Source: Blepharisma japonicum
Taxonomy: Eukaryota; Ciliophora; Heterotrichea; Heterotrichida; Blepharismidae
Assembly (NCBI GenBank): GCA_949751835.1
Contig: CATKHK010000028.1
Span: 1-64,000 of the forward strand
DNA length: 64,000 nt
Reading direction: 5' to 3'
Positions within the stretch are counted from its first letter, which is position 1; each line of letters begins with the position of its first letter. The translations under genes were made by a program, and so were the position numbers. The notes beneath the pieces are model-generated. The model had not been told where the DNA came from and ran no database searches. It saw only the letters and a program-made list of their open reading frames with translations. Shown here in pieces: positions 29,897-42,217 of the stretch.

Positions 29897-31927
29897 TTAC
29901 ATTCAGCATGGCTCTGCAATCTGTTGGGTGTTATCCTTTTCACCCATTGAATTCTGTCTAAAAGTTGTTGAGCTTGTTTTTCTCCTTTCATTGTTTTCTC
30001 TTGCTTGCTCTTTTTCCCACCTTTTTTTCCTTTCATAATTCATCATTAATTGATCCCAAACTGCTTTACTTACTACCCCATTTACGAGCATTCCTGCTTC
30101 TTCTTGGAACCTTTTTACTAAAGATTCAGTCTTTTTTCCATAAATCCCATCAGCTTTATGCCTCGTCCCAAGCGAACTATTAAGCGCAGCTTGCAATAGT
30201 TTGACTTCTTCTGGGTCATTTTCTGGCTTTAATAGAGAAATATTGTTTTTAAATGGTGGGATTTGAATCATTTGGCGTTCTGACATTTCATTCATAAAAT
30301 TTTTCATGTGTTCTCTGTGCTGAGAATCTTTAGATTGGATTTCAATAGGAGAGGTATTTCCGCTGGAAAAGGTTGGACTAGGAATTTCATGCGAAGAGAA
30401 TTCTCGTATGATATTTTCAAAGCTACTGTTTCGAGAACCCATGCCAGAGCTTATAGGGGTGTAGGCTGTTGAGTCATCGTGAATGTGCTCAAGCTTTTCT
30501 CGGATTACCGATGCAATTTTCGAGATAAAAGAAGGCCGAAGATTAAATGCTGAGGCCATTTCTTCAGCTACTCCTTCTGGAGTGTCTGCATGAAGGTTAA
30601 AAACGAAATCTAGCTTTATAGGAGAAACTTTTCCAGTTGCAGCGTCTCTATTTCCAATATTAATTGACATTTTTATTTCTGTGTCTTGAGACTCTTGAGG
30701 GAAATTAGTGAAGTTTATGATATCAGGGCGCTGCACAATTTTTTTATTTTCATTGATAGCTGTTTGCCTAATATTTTCTGCTATTTCTTTTTCCTTCCCG
30801 ATATGACTTTGGATTTCTTTTTCTTTCAAAGTCTCTCTGATTTTCGATAGTGTTGCAGGTTTTTCCTTCACTGGGCTATATTTTTCCTCTTTTTCATTAT
30901 TTTTCGGCATCGAATGAGGAGATTCATTTTTTATTTCTTCATAATCTATTGCTTGAGGGGGAATTTCTGGGTTTTTGTGTTCGAGATTTTCTTCTGACTT
31001 AAGCGCAATAGGATGATGGACTCTTTCATCATTTTCATCAATAAATAGAAATGGATGATCTAATAGTTCTTGCGCATATGGTCTTTGGTCAACAGGTGCT
31101 AGGCAGAGCTCAATAAATTCTTTTACTTCTTTGTCAGCAATTCTTTCAAGGACAAGTGGTTTAATTCCGTTTGTGACTTTTCTATACACTTCGACAGGAG
31201 TCTTGCATTCTGAATATGGAATTGCATGAGTGCACATTTCGAGCAAGCATAAACCGAATGAATAAATATCGACCGTCGGGCCATATCTTTCTTCGAATAG
31301 CTCAGGAGCCATATATTGAGGAGTCCCAAGAACGGTCTTATTGTGAGAGGTCCTCATAAAAGTGGATAGGCCTAAATCGCCGATTCTGATATCACCAGTA
31401 CTCGAACTTACAAAAATATTGTCACATTTTAGATCTCTATGAATAACTGGGTAAGGCTTTTGTGAATGTAAATAATGAAGTCCGTTCAAAATATCTCTGC
31501 ATCATTGTTTAATGACCCGAAGATGTGGAGATCTGATTTTTTTCAAATATTGCTTCAAAGAGCCACCTGTCATAATTTCAGTGATAAATATGACTTCTTC
31601 TCTTTCTTTATTGTGCCATGCTTTGATAAAATGAATGATATTTGGGTGCATTAATTTTTGAATCATCATAATTTCGTCGCGAACTTTTTCTTTTTCGATT
31701 TTGCTCATTCCACCAGTTTTGACGACATTTCATGCGACTTCGCAGCCGGTATCATTGTCAATAGCTCGGTATACTGTTTTATACGCACCACTTCCAATTT
31801 CTTCATTAAACTAAATAAAAGATACTCTTGAAAAGCGGCCTTTTGGAGAGTCTTCTACGATTTTGTAGCGAGTCTCTTTGATTTTGTTGAGGTCTTCTTC
31901 ATTTTCGCCTTCTTCTTGGTTGTTCAT
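29897..31927 (-). CDS. WNK: WNK-family kinase with C-terminal peptidoglycan-binding-like domain
   Basis: 671 residues from complement(29897..31810, 31826..31927), intron gtatcttttatttag. TGA codons encode Trp at EVAWNVV, in IKQWCRDIL and near the C-terminus. The kinase domain (about residues 35-300) lacks the usual VAIK lysine (VAWN instead), the hallmark of WNK kinases, and has HRDLKCDN and a DLGLS motif in place of DFG. At about 395-455 lies a WNK/OSR-type autoinhibitory-like domain (DFVFNLHADTPEGVAEEM). At about 565-620 the sequence DGIYGKKTESLVKRFQ and VNGVVSKAVW matches a PG_binding_1 fold. WNKs sense chloride or osmotic state and phosphorylate SPAK/OSR1-like kinases. Confidence 0.93.
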
Positions 31928-32416
31928 TTTTAGGATTTATTATAAAAATAACTCAGCAGCTGCCATGTTTAGTGGCCTGAGGCTTAACGAATGATTTTTT
32001 TAGGATGTTGTTATGGATATTAAAGATAAAAAAATTGCTAAAGCATAAGCTAGGCAATTGATAAGGGTGGTGATTACAAAAATATTTTCTTTCATTTGAA
32101 AAATTTGTTTATTTATAAGTAGAGATAAAGAAAGAATAAATTGATAAAAATCTTTAAACTGTCAATAATTAATTTATAATTACAAATAGGCTGTATTTTT
32201 CATGTTTGCATCTGTCAAAGATATTATTATATCATTTTGGGATAAAATATTGATATGAACAAAAATGAATAAATAATTGGTCACAACCACTCATTAAATT
32301 TCAAAAAATCATGCTTCCATTTTAAGAATCAACAAAACCTTTGTGAAAATACTTATTATTTCTCTTTTCAATCAAAATATATTCTAATAAAATTTTATTT
32401 AATATATTTATAGTAA
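31928..32416. other. Intergenic, AT-rich
   Basis: 489 bp upstream of the WNK start and downstream of the LRR gene's stop. Strongly AT-rich with poly-A and poly-T runs. No gene, hairpin or RNA motif was recognised. Confidence 0.5.
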
Positions 32417-33223
32417 CTAAAACTTAAAGTTTATACTTGGAGATTCCTCCACTAGATCCTCAATCATATCCCCAGAAATATCGTTTCCTTCCAAGCTAAG
32501 TGTCTTTATGTGCTGCAATTTCTGGATATTATCTAAAAAGTGTTTTGCACCTGCATCTCCAATTGCATTCTGTGATAAGAAAATGGTTTGCAAGTTAGGC
32601 ATGGCAACAAATGCAGCAATTAAAAATTTGATCTTCTCAGGGCCGATTTCATTTTCAGTAAGGCTGATTGTGTTGAGTTTTTGCAATTTTGGAAGATCCT
32701 TGGCTAAAATTTCTGCACCTTGAGGTCCTATACCATTAATATGGAGCTCTAATGTTTGTAATGACTCAAGCTTAGCAAATGCTGTGCAAAGGTGATGAAT
32801 TCCATCAGAGCCCAAATTATTATCAGCTAAAGATAGATACTTCAGCTTGCTTAAAGTTTGAATTGGCTTTGCAAGATCTTTAATTCCTTCAGCTCCCAAC
32901 CTAGCCTTTCATAGATTCAGACTATTAAGGTTAGAAAAAGACGGGAGAATTGTTGCCAGATGCGAATGATTGGTGCAAAGGTCAATAAATTTCAAGTCAA
33001 TAGTAAAAATTTGCTGGTCCTCATGAGCGAAAACAGCTTCGTATAAAGTTTTAATTTTTCGGTTCATGCCTTGCTGGGCAATAAAGTAAGACTGGAGGTC
33101 TGATAACTCGGTGTTATTAGCAGAGATGAATGTTACTCTTTCGTGCGTGTCGGATGCTTTTTCTTTTGGCTTAATAGTTGGTGATGATGATTGTCGCTTA
33201 CCTGATCCACACACGCTTCCCAT
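32417..33223 (-). CDS. Leucine-rich-repeat protein, RNase-inhibitor type
   Basis: 268 residues; TGA 32909-32911 read as Trp joins the two halves. The N-terminus MGSVCGSG fits N-myristoylation plus palmitoylation of Cys5. From about residue 85 there are six or seven LRRs of the ribonuclease-inhibitor type, with the pattern LxxLxLxxNxIGxxGAxxLAxxLxxL (for example LADNNLGSDGIHHL and LSQNAIGDAGAKHFL). Such proteins act as protein-protein scaffolds in ciliates; partners unknown. Start ATG 33223, stop TAG. Confidence 0.88.
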
Positions 33224-33543
33224 TGTAACTATTTAATAGAATACGTATTTAGTTGACGCAAATATATAAACAATCATTGATAAATTTATTATTATAAATC
33301 AGTAACAGTTTTGGCTTTTGTCTTTTAAATAATGGCGAATAAAAATCTTTAGGTGCAAAAGGTATTATGCTATATGAAAAATTCTGAGGAATTTCACCTA
33401 CATTTTTAAGGTTTTTGGGGATAATATTTTACCGAAAATATGAAATTAGGAAATTTCTCTATGCTTAAGAAGACTTTTATAAGAGAAAAATAGTTATTTG
33501 TGCTAATAAATAATATTTAAGGTTTTACTATTTGCTACTAAAA
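33224..33543. other. Intergenic, AT-rich
   Basis: 320 bp. Short open stretches exist in more than one frame, as expected when TGA is sense, but none has features. Nothing is called. Confidence 0.5.
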
Positions 33544-36500
33544 TTATATATGAGTATGCCTTCCATGAGGGGTGTCAGAGCCCGAAAAATCTGAACCGCT
33601 TTCATAAATGCTTGAGCTGGAATCAATCTGATCCCTTGAATTCGCTATAGAAGCTTCACTATTCTCACTCATGCATTCGCAAGAGCATCCGCTTGATCTT
33701 GAGCTTTGCGAGCAATCGCAGGATGAGCAATGATTATTATCTGAAACTTGTGAGCTGGATTTGCTCTCCCATGACCTTTCAGAGCTCTCTTCCCATTTTG
33801 GGGAATCTTGATAAGATCTTCTAATGTCTTGCTCAGACTTATAAGTTGGGAATCTGTCATCAGCTCTTGACTCGAATTGTCTATGGTCATAAGGTCTTAA
33901 CGCAAGCTGCCTTGAATCAATTTCTTTATCTTCATCAATAGGTTGCTCAAACTCGTCAGATTTCCTTAGCTGCTCTTCGTATATTGGCTCATAAGCTCTT
34001 GTCCTTGGCTCTTCTAAGCGAGGCTCATAACCTCTTGTTCTTGGCTCTTCTAGTCGGGGCTCATAAGCTTTTGCCCTTGGTTCTTCATAGATTGGCTCAT
34101 AAGCTCTTTGTCTTTGATCCTCTATATGTGGCTCATAATCCCTTGTTTCGACTTGTCGGGATTCAAACTGTCTTGGTTCTTCCATTCTTGGATCATAACT
34201 TCTTGATTCAATATGCCTTGTTTCTAAATTTCTGAACCCTTCTTCTCTTGGCTCATACCCTCCTCTAAGTTCTGTTTTCCTTGCTTCAAAATTAGGCTCA
34301 AATCCTCTGGAGTCGAAGCCTCTTGAGCTCCTTTTTTCAATTTCTTTTAGTTCTTGCTCTCTTTGCTTTATAATGGTGTCCATTTTCAGCCTGTGAGCTC
34401 TTTCTCTCGCAACTGAAATCTCTTCACTTTCTTTATTCAATTGCAACCTTAATTGATTAAAGGATTCTCTTTGGTCTTGCAGAGCTCTTTCTTCATTCCC
34501 TCTTAACGCTTTTTGGAATGCTGCCCTTTCTTTGATTTCTTTTTCTTTAAATTCCAAATCCTGCTGCAATTGTCGTTGCATTCTTCTCTCTTCTTCTATT
34601 TTCAGTAGCATTTCTTGTAGCTGCTTTTCTTCTTCAATTCCTTTGATTTCAGTCATGTGCCTCATTTCGTTGACCTTATCATTTAAAATTTTCCTTTCTA
34701 GTTCTTTTTCTAAGTCTTCAATTTCTTTTCTGTTCCTCTGCATTTCGTATTTTTGTTTTTCTTTTTCTTCTTCCAAAACTCTTAGTCTTTCATCAGTTTT
34801 CCGTGCTGCATACTCTTTTTCTTCATTTAATAAATTCTCAAAATATTTTTCTTCATGCTCTCTTAGCAATTCTTGCTTTCTCTTCATCATTTGGATTTGA
34901 TCTTCATGTCTTAACAGTTCTTCTTCTGAAACTTGTCTAATCCTCCTTTCCCTTTCAATATCCTGCGCTTTTAGCTCTTTTTCAAGAATTGTAATGTGTT
35001 GCTGAATTTCTACTCTTCGCCTATCATTATAATCTGATAAGGTTTGAAGCTCTTTTTGCTTATTTTCACGCATAATTTCAAGTTTTAGCCTACGCTCTTC
35101 ATCATCAATATGCCATTTATTTTGAGTCAGCCGATCTTTCATTTCTTGCTCACGCTCCCAATTTTCTGTATCAAGTCTAAGCTTTCTCATAGACTCTTCA
35201 CCAGCTCTAACTCTCATTAATTCTAAAAGCCTTTGGGTCGCTTTAAATTCAAGAAGACTCAAGGCTTCTTCTTCAGTGCGATTTTGCATATAATATCTAT
35301 CTTCTTCTTGTTTTCGGGCAATTTCTTCTTCAAGTCTTCTTAATTCTTGCTTTCTGATCTGTTCTTGGTGGCTTAATGAGCTTTCAACTGTATTTTCGAT
35401 TTTTTTAATTTGATTTAGCCTTTTTTCTCTGATTTCTCTATCTAATTTAAGCTTTTCTTGCATCCTAACTTGGTCTTCAATAGCTGCAGCTTTTCTTCTT
35501 TCATATTCTGCAAGAAGTAAAGCTTCTTGCTCTTTTCTAAATTGAGACTCTTGTTCTTCCAACATTGTCAGTCTTTCATTGATTCTTTCAATATGTTCAT
35601 TCTTTTGAAGTAGCTCATCCTCTTCTAATAAAAGTCTTTCTCTTACCTGAGCTTTATATTGTACTGAAAAATCAGGATAATTAGTGAACAATGGATATTC
35701 TCCTATTGGCAATGGAATCCTAACTTCAAAATTCGGAATCATTATATTTTCCCTATTGTCATACAGTCTTAAAGCGCCTTTTACGAGTTTTTGTATATTA
35801 ATAGGATTTTGACGATGCAAAAAATAATTAAAATCTTCATTAGAATTTATAGTCATAATTGTAGGCCGGAAGTACATGAAATACTCTGCAGTAATAAAAA
35901 TAAGGAGATCTGGCTTGGATTTTTCACAAAAAATATGATCCATTAGAGATATAAACTCCTCTCTAGTCATAACCTCAGTAAACATATTTTTCAGCACAGG
36001 CCATATATAATTGCTACAATTAGCTCCTAAATTTCTGATATGCTCAAATAATTTGATATCATTTTTTTTAATTACATCTTCAATTGCAACTAAATATTTT
36101 ATTGGCGGCTCAGGAAAGTTTTCAAACCAATGCTGAAACCAGTATAAAATAAGGGAAACTGAAATTTCAAAGGTTATTAATGGATCTCCATTGGATAGCT
36201 TTAAAAATGGAAATACTATTGATGGCATAAAATCTGCTTCGCCTAAAGCAGGACACCAATATGAAAGAGCGCTCATTACAACTGATAAAGGACTAACAAG
36301 GCTTTTTTCTTTAAGAGGAAACCTTCTTTCTAGACTAGATTGAGAAGGATGCAGGCCCCTACTTTTAAGTCTTTCAAACTCATTTGAATTTGCTGGCAAA
36401 TTTAATAGGTTACTTCATATAGCAATTCTATGCTTTTCTGGGAATTCTCCGTATTGAGATAGCATTTTTTTTAATGACGGGAGTTTAAATGTAGCTTCAT

Positions 36501-37593
36501 TTGTAGGCTTTGAAGCTATTAGAGGTTTTACTTCTTGGGCATCTTGCTTGTCCTTTTTAACAGAACTTTGTGCAAGATTAGGAGAAATTCCAATATCAAG
36601 TCTTTTTTTGGTTTGAGTTTGGCTACTTGCAAGCAAAATATTTATATCATAAATCACTACATTTCCATTTGCCAAGACTCCTGTCAGCAGTCCATTTCCA
36701 CTGGTCTCAAAATTAACCATAGCATCAATATTTTCAATTTTCGCTTCTATTTTGCTAGTTTTCACATTAATCAAATAAAACTGCCCGCTTCCTCCAATGC
36801 ATGCAACGATATCTCCTTTAAGCCAATCTAGCTTCACAATCCCTCTCAGCTCAGCAGGAAGCTTTAACGTTCAGCATTCTTGTTCTGGATTTTCAGACTT
36901 CCACACATGCAAATTTCCAGATTTTCCAACCCCAACAACCAATTCATAGTCGCTTGAAAACGTAAACCCAATCGGTTCATTCTCATTCATAATAAATTTC
37001 CTCACAAGTTCATAACTATTTAAGCTTCATTCAAAAATTATCCCATCTACAAAGCACGTCAATATTGATTGCATATTTGGAGCAAATTTTCCTGCTATAA
37101 AAGCAGCTGCCTGTGCATAAAGTGATCTTACCCTTGTCCATGTTTCCACATTCCATATAATACAGCTGTCTGAGCTTATAGAAAGCAGCAGCTTTTTAAC
37201 TGAATTTACACTAATTCCAATGACTGGCCCACGATGGCCTCTGAGACTGCTTACTAATCTTCCTGTTAACTGATAAATTTCTATGTTTTTTGTTGACATA
37301 CCTACTGCAATTTCATCAGGCTGTCCTGGAATTATTGCGAGACTGGTTGGGGAAACACAGCCTCTGATTATGGTGGAAAATCGGTTTTGAGAAAGGTTAA
37401 AAAGTGTTATGGCTCCTTTTGAATCTCCGATAAGGGCAATGTCGCCTGAAAGATTGAAGGTAGATTGCTTGGCGAGCGCGCGGGGCTTTGTAATTGAAAA
37501 ATCGATGGAAACTTTGAGACCTGATGATGAAGATTGAGTTTTTGTATTCCAAATCTTGCCTGAAGACGCATTAAGCGCGAGGTTTAAAGCCAT
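33544..37593 (-). CDS. TBC1D31: TBC1D31-like protein (WD40 + TBC + coiled coil)
   Basis: 1349 residues in a single exon once TGA (37027-37029, 36415-36417 and one near 36872) is read as Trp. Residues 1-390 contain WD40 repeats (SSDSCIIWNVETW, SGNLHVWKSE). About 440-610 is a TBC-like domain (GDPLITFEISVSLILYWFQHW, DLLIFITAEYFMYFRP) without the catalytic Arg/Gln fingers I would expect for Rab-GAP activity. About 660-1120 is a long charged coiled coil. About 1130-1250 is an Arg/Glu/Tyr/Pro repeat region (YEPRLEEPRTR units). The last 60 residues are Ser/Cys-rich. WD40-TBC-coiled coil is the TBC1D31 architecture; that protein is centrosomal/basal-body associated in animals. The C-terminal repeats are not part of the family that I know. 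Start ATG 37593. Confidence 0.9.
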
Positions 37594-37850
37594 TTTGAAA
37601 GTATGAAGGTATCACTTGTGTAGAGATATAGAGATTTAATTTATTTGAAATATTAGCATAGATTAATAGCTTCACAGTGAGCTTGGATATTGATTTAATA
37701 AGACATTCAATAGAAAACCTATATAAGTTGATTTTATATAATATAAATCAGCTATTATATATAGATTATAAAGGAAATAATTATTTAAGTCAATTTTTCA
37801 AAATAATTTTACAGACTTATGAGAGAAAAAATTAATAAAACCATTTTCTT

Positions 37851-39917
37851 ATGAGTTCCTGGAAACAACTCTTAAAAGAAGAAAAGCTCAAATGAGACGT
37901 GGTTTCTGATGAAAAGGTCACCCCTACTTAGCTTTTTACCCAACTTGAGTCTATGGCTGAGCATATAATCCAGCGCAGTACTCAGCTTAAATGGGATCTT
38001 GATACCCTTGCTAAAGACACAACAGCAGCTTCAGTCCAAGTAAGCAGTGTCTTAAATACTCTCGCAAACTTAGCTTCCTCCCAATTCGTTGCAAATGTAA
38101 TAATTATTCAGAGTATCTCCGAAAGAGAACCAGAAAAACTTGACCAAAAAATAGCAGAGCAACAAACTCCATCATCATCGATCAGTTTAACTCCTGCGAA
38201 AACTCTAAGAGATGCGAGAATGGAAAAAGTTCACTCACAAGAGGTAAGAGAAAACAACTTGCTGCCTAAACACATACAATCAGTCAAACTCGGGATTGCA
38301 GGGCTAAAAGTTGACGATTTACTAAAAGAAAGTAAAGATGAAGACGCTATAAGTACCACGACACTCGGAAGCCAGATTTTCAGAGGGACAGTAAAGAAGC
38401 TTCCGCACGTGTATGGGACATCGTTTTTCTTTAATGACCCATGGATTGGACTTTATGAGGAAAATGAACAAGTTTTGGACGGAATGGATGAAATCCCTAC
38501 AGATTCTACACCTATCAAAACGCCTGATAGAACTCCAAGCCAGTCAGTATCAGGTTCGACAGCTCCTCCAATTCCTCCACCATTACCAAAAACAACGCCA
38601 CCTCCAGCGCCTCCAATGGCCGGAACAGCTCCTCCGCCTCCACCTCCACCACCACCACCTCCACCGCCAGCTCCTCCTACAATGGTACCTCCTCCAGTGC
38701 CTCCCCCTATTTCCAAACCCCAAACTCAGTCTCAAACTTCCCCTCCAAAGCCTCCGAACGTTGGTACTTTTCAGCAAGGCCTTGCTGCAACCCTAGAGCA
38801 CCGTCGTCAAATTATTGATGGAGAAGTCAAAGGCGATTTAAGTGTAAAAGATACTCTTATTAGTGAAAGCGAAGTCTTAGGCTTGCCAACTCCTAAAGTT
38901 TTTAATACTTTTTCGCATCCAGCACCTTCGCAGCCTGCAGAGCGAAGTGGTAGTACCAATGAGGCCCCTAAAAAGAAGCCAGAAGAAATGACGATGGAAG
39001 ATAAACGAAAACAATTGGCAGGGATTTTTGGAGGAGCACCTATAATGAGACCACCTCCTCCGGCTCCAGTCAAAGAAAACCCACCAGTTACAGCTCAGCC
39101 TATTATGCCTCAAATTAAGGCTCCAACTGCTCCAAGTCCTCCTTCAATTACTAAGCAGCCAACTCAAAAAGCACCAACAAAGCCTGCAGAAGAAGAGGAA
39201 GAGTCTTCATTATTCAGACCATCTAGGCCTTCTACCCAGAACCAAAAGAAGTTCGCAGGTATTTTTGAAGATACACAAGAAGAAAGTAAGCAGGCAAAGC
39301 CAAAGGACTCAAAAAGAGCAATGAATATGTTTAAATTTATAGAAGAAGAAGATGAAAATACAATTGATGTGCTTCTTAATTCAGAAATTGCCAAAGGAAA
39401 ACTCAAAGGAAAAGAAGATAACCCGTTCATGTTTAAACAGCCAGAACCCAAAGCTCCAGAACCACCAAAAGAAGACAATCCTTTCATGTTTAAAGCTCCA
39501 GAGGGTTCACAAGAAAAACCTAAAAAGCCTATAAATATTGAGCCTGAAGAGAAAAAGAGTGTGGAAGCTTCCCCTAGCCCTGAAAGACCAATAGAAGAAA
39601 CCAAGGCTCCCATGCCTCCGTTTCCATTTGGAATGCGCCCACCTCAGCCTCCAAAAGACACTCCAGCGGAGATTAACGTTGATATCAATATGAATAAGCC
39701 AATCCGACTTGGAAGGACGGCTTCTTCAGCCAAGAAATTTGATGAGTTTGAAGAAGATGTCGCGCCAGCTGTAACTGAAGAAAAGCCAAAAGGTAGGCCA
39801 AGTCTCTTTGACGAGGAATCTGATTTCCCCCCGAACCGACCTTCTAAAATGAAGTCAATATTCGATGAAGATGAGGATTCGCCTAAAGGAGGGAAAAAAA
39901 CTTCATTATGGGATTAA
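37851..39917 (+). CDS. WASHC2: WASH complex subunit FAM21/WASHC2-like, with polyproline tract
   Basis: 683 residues from join(37851..37916, 37932..39917); intron gtcacccctacttag. One TGA encodes Trp (EEKLKWDVV). The first ~80 residues match the FAM21 head that binds the WASH complex (RSTQLKWDLDTLAKDTTAAS, then ASSQFVANVI). A proline-rich segment with runs up to 13 Pro follows at about 205-265. The rest is acidic and disordered with repeated LFa-like or F-rich motifs (EESSLFRPS, two copies of EDNPFMFK, RPSLFDEESDFPP, MKSIFDEDED) that in FAM21 bind retromer VPS35 and capping protein. The conserved end KTSLWD sits at the C-terminus. The polyproline tract is unusual for FAM21 and more typical of WASH itself. 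The TRAPPC10 start lies 18 bp downstream. Confidence 0.86.
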
Positions 39918-39935
39918 GCTAATTCTAATTATAAA

Positions 39936-42158
39936 ATGGAACTTCATCACATTCCAGTTGCATACTACGATGAAGCAGGGATATGGCCTTTATTTTCAAA
40001 AGAAATCATTGACAGGACTCCAATATCTGGGGTCACTTTTTCTACTTTTCAAGGAGAAATCCCTCTTCCGCCATTAAACATCAGGTTTATTAAGCATGAA
40101 GAAGCCTATTGGGAACCTAAAATCGAAGACGCCTTTCTCAAGCCTTATCTCTGAATCTTTTTACTGCACTGTAATAATTTTGAAATATATAAACGAGATA
40201 TCAAGCATAAGTTAAGAGAATTAGTAAATGCCATGATGGAGCAAAGGGTAGAATGGCTCGTTTTATATGTGCCGTCGCTCACACAGCTAGGAAAATCCCA
40301 ACACAGTACCTTTGCAAAGGTTTTTGAAAAAATTCAAAAAGATATTTTCTCAATGTTTGGTCTTAGACAATGTGTCAGACTATTTTCCCAAGCTACCAAA
40401 TCATTTATGGCAATTGACCAGCCGAGCAAAATCAGAGATGATTTTTGGGCTGATTTAATAAAATCTATAGGAAAAGGAGTAAGTACAGGACTTTGCAACA
40501 GAATGGCCTTATTTTTAGAAGAATTATCAATATTAGAACAAACTAAAGATTTCTATAAGTACTGTTTAACGAAAGAAGGGCTTGCTATTATGTATTCTCT
40601 TGCAGGGTTAAATTTGCAAGCCAAAATGTGCTATGACGATCTTTTGGCACCTCCTGAGCCTTATTTACCTTTAGATTTTATCCAAATTTCAATGCGAGAT
40701 TTGCAGCATAACTCAGAATTGACAATGCAAGATTTCCGAAACGCAATGGAAACGGGCAGTATGAGTGAGCTTTCTTTCAGAGAATATGTGTTTTCCCGAC
40801 AGAAGGCACAGTTAGAATATATAAAAGCTTATGTATTGATAGGAGAACTCAGTTTGAATTTAATATCTACTTCAATGAGGCTGTTTAGGATGCTTCCTAA
40901 TGACGAAGAAAGAAAGTTTGGCAGTGTTTGAGTGTATCAGACATCATTAAAACTGGCTGAATATCTGCAACAAAACATAGATGGTATTTGATAATAAGAC
41001 ATTGATGAAGAAGAAGTAAGAATTGATGTACATTATAGTGTGGGATTGCTACTTTCTATTGCAAGAAGCAGACTTGAAAGATTGGCATCAGATAGGTTTG
41101 GAGACTTTGAAATATTTGTAATATATAATTAGACCAAAGTGGACCTAGTTGACGAATTTGCACTAGATAAATCACCAGTGAAAATTGAAGGAAAAACAAA
41201 ATCCCCTCAGGTCATGCTTTCTGATAGTCCGACCATAGACATGCCGGAGCATGGAGGTGATCTCCCGCTTTCAGACTCTTCAAGTTTGCCTGAAAATGAC
41301 CTAAATCCTGAAGATGTCCTATCCAATCAGTTTAAATTTGAAGACGCCTTACTAAATATGACTGGGACTTTATATGAAGAATTCAATCTTGCCAAATATT
41401 CGAGGATCTCGAATAGATATAGAGTAGAACAAGGAGTTTTGCTTAATAATCGTGGCTTTTACGAGCAAGCAATTAGGGTTTTGAAATCAGTATCATATAA
41501 CGATTGAAGCAGCTTAGACTTAGTAATTCAAACAAATTTATTTCAATGCTATATACAGACGTCTAAACTTCAAGAAGCATATGATACTGCTATGATTATT
41601 ACAAAACAAAGCCAATGTGTATCTTCTGCATTTTTAGCCAAAATGTCTAAGTGATTAGAAGAAATCTCTTATATTTCTGAAAATTTTTCTTATAATTCCA
41701 AAAAGAACTCTAATGTGATGCTTTCACCTGTCAAGACTTTAAATGAAGAAAATTCTAGTACGGAATCTGAAACTGTAAGGCTAAGGACTGGAGTTAATAT
41801 AGAGCCTTTAAATGTACATAGCAAAATCTATTGGCAAGATGATATAAATATAATTTCTCTTTGTGTAACAAACCAAGCTAATACTTCAATAAGGCTTCAT
41901 AATTGAAAAATAATAGGCTGTGATATTCAAATCGATTCGAATCAAGAAGACTGCATCTTAAGGTCTGGGCAGCAGCAATATATGGCATTTTTATCTAGTA
42001 ATATTACAAACCCAGAAATTATTTTCAAATATTCATGTGTGTCAAGGAGGCATGACAAAAAAACAAATCATAAAGCAAAAATTTCGATGTTTGAGTTCAC
42101 TCATGTAATTTCTAATGAAGAAATAGTTCCTTGTAAGAATAATGATGAGGAAAACTAG
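39936..42158 (+). CDS. TRAPPC10: TRAPP II subunit TRAPPC10 (Trs130-like)
   Basis: 730 residues from join(39936..40983, 40999..41117, 41133..42158). Introns are gtatttgataataag and gtaatatataattag, and several TGA codons are Trp. The N-terminal block (VEWLVLYVPSLTQ, FEKIQKDIFSMFG, RMALFLEELSILEQTKDFYKYCLTKEGLAIMY, then SFREYVFSRQKAQL) lines up with the TRAPPC10 N-terminal domain, including its YLFSRQ motif. The C-terminal half is shorter than in animals (about 1250 residues), so only part of the trunk is present, although beta-rich sequence (MAFLSSNI, IIFKYSC) suggests the usual immunoglobulin-like end. Known role: TRAPP II tether and Rab11/Ypt31 exchange factor at the trans-Golgi. It follows FAM21 by 18 bp. 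Stop TAG. Confidence 0.88.
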
Positions 42159-42217
42159 GAGATAAATATATTTTCCAAGAAACTTAATAATAAGCACTGT
42201 TCCCATTAAATAATTAT

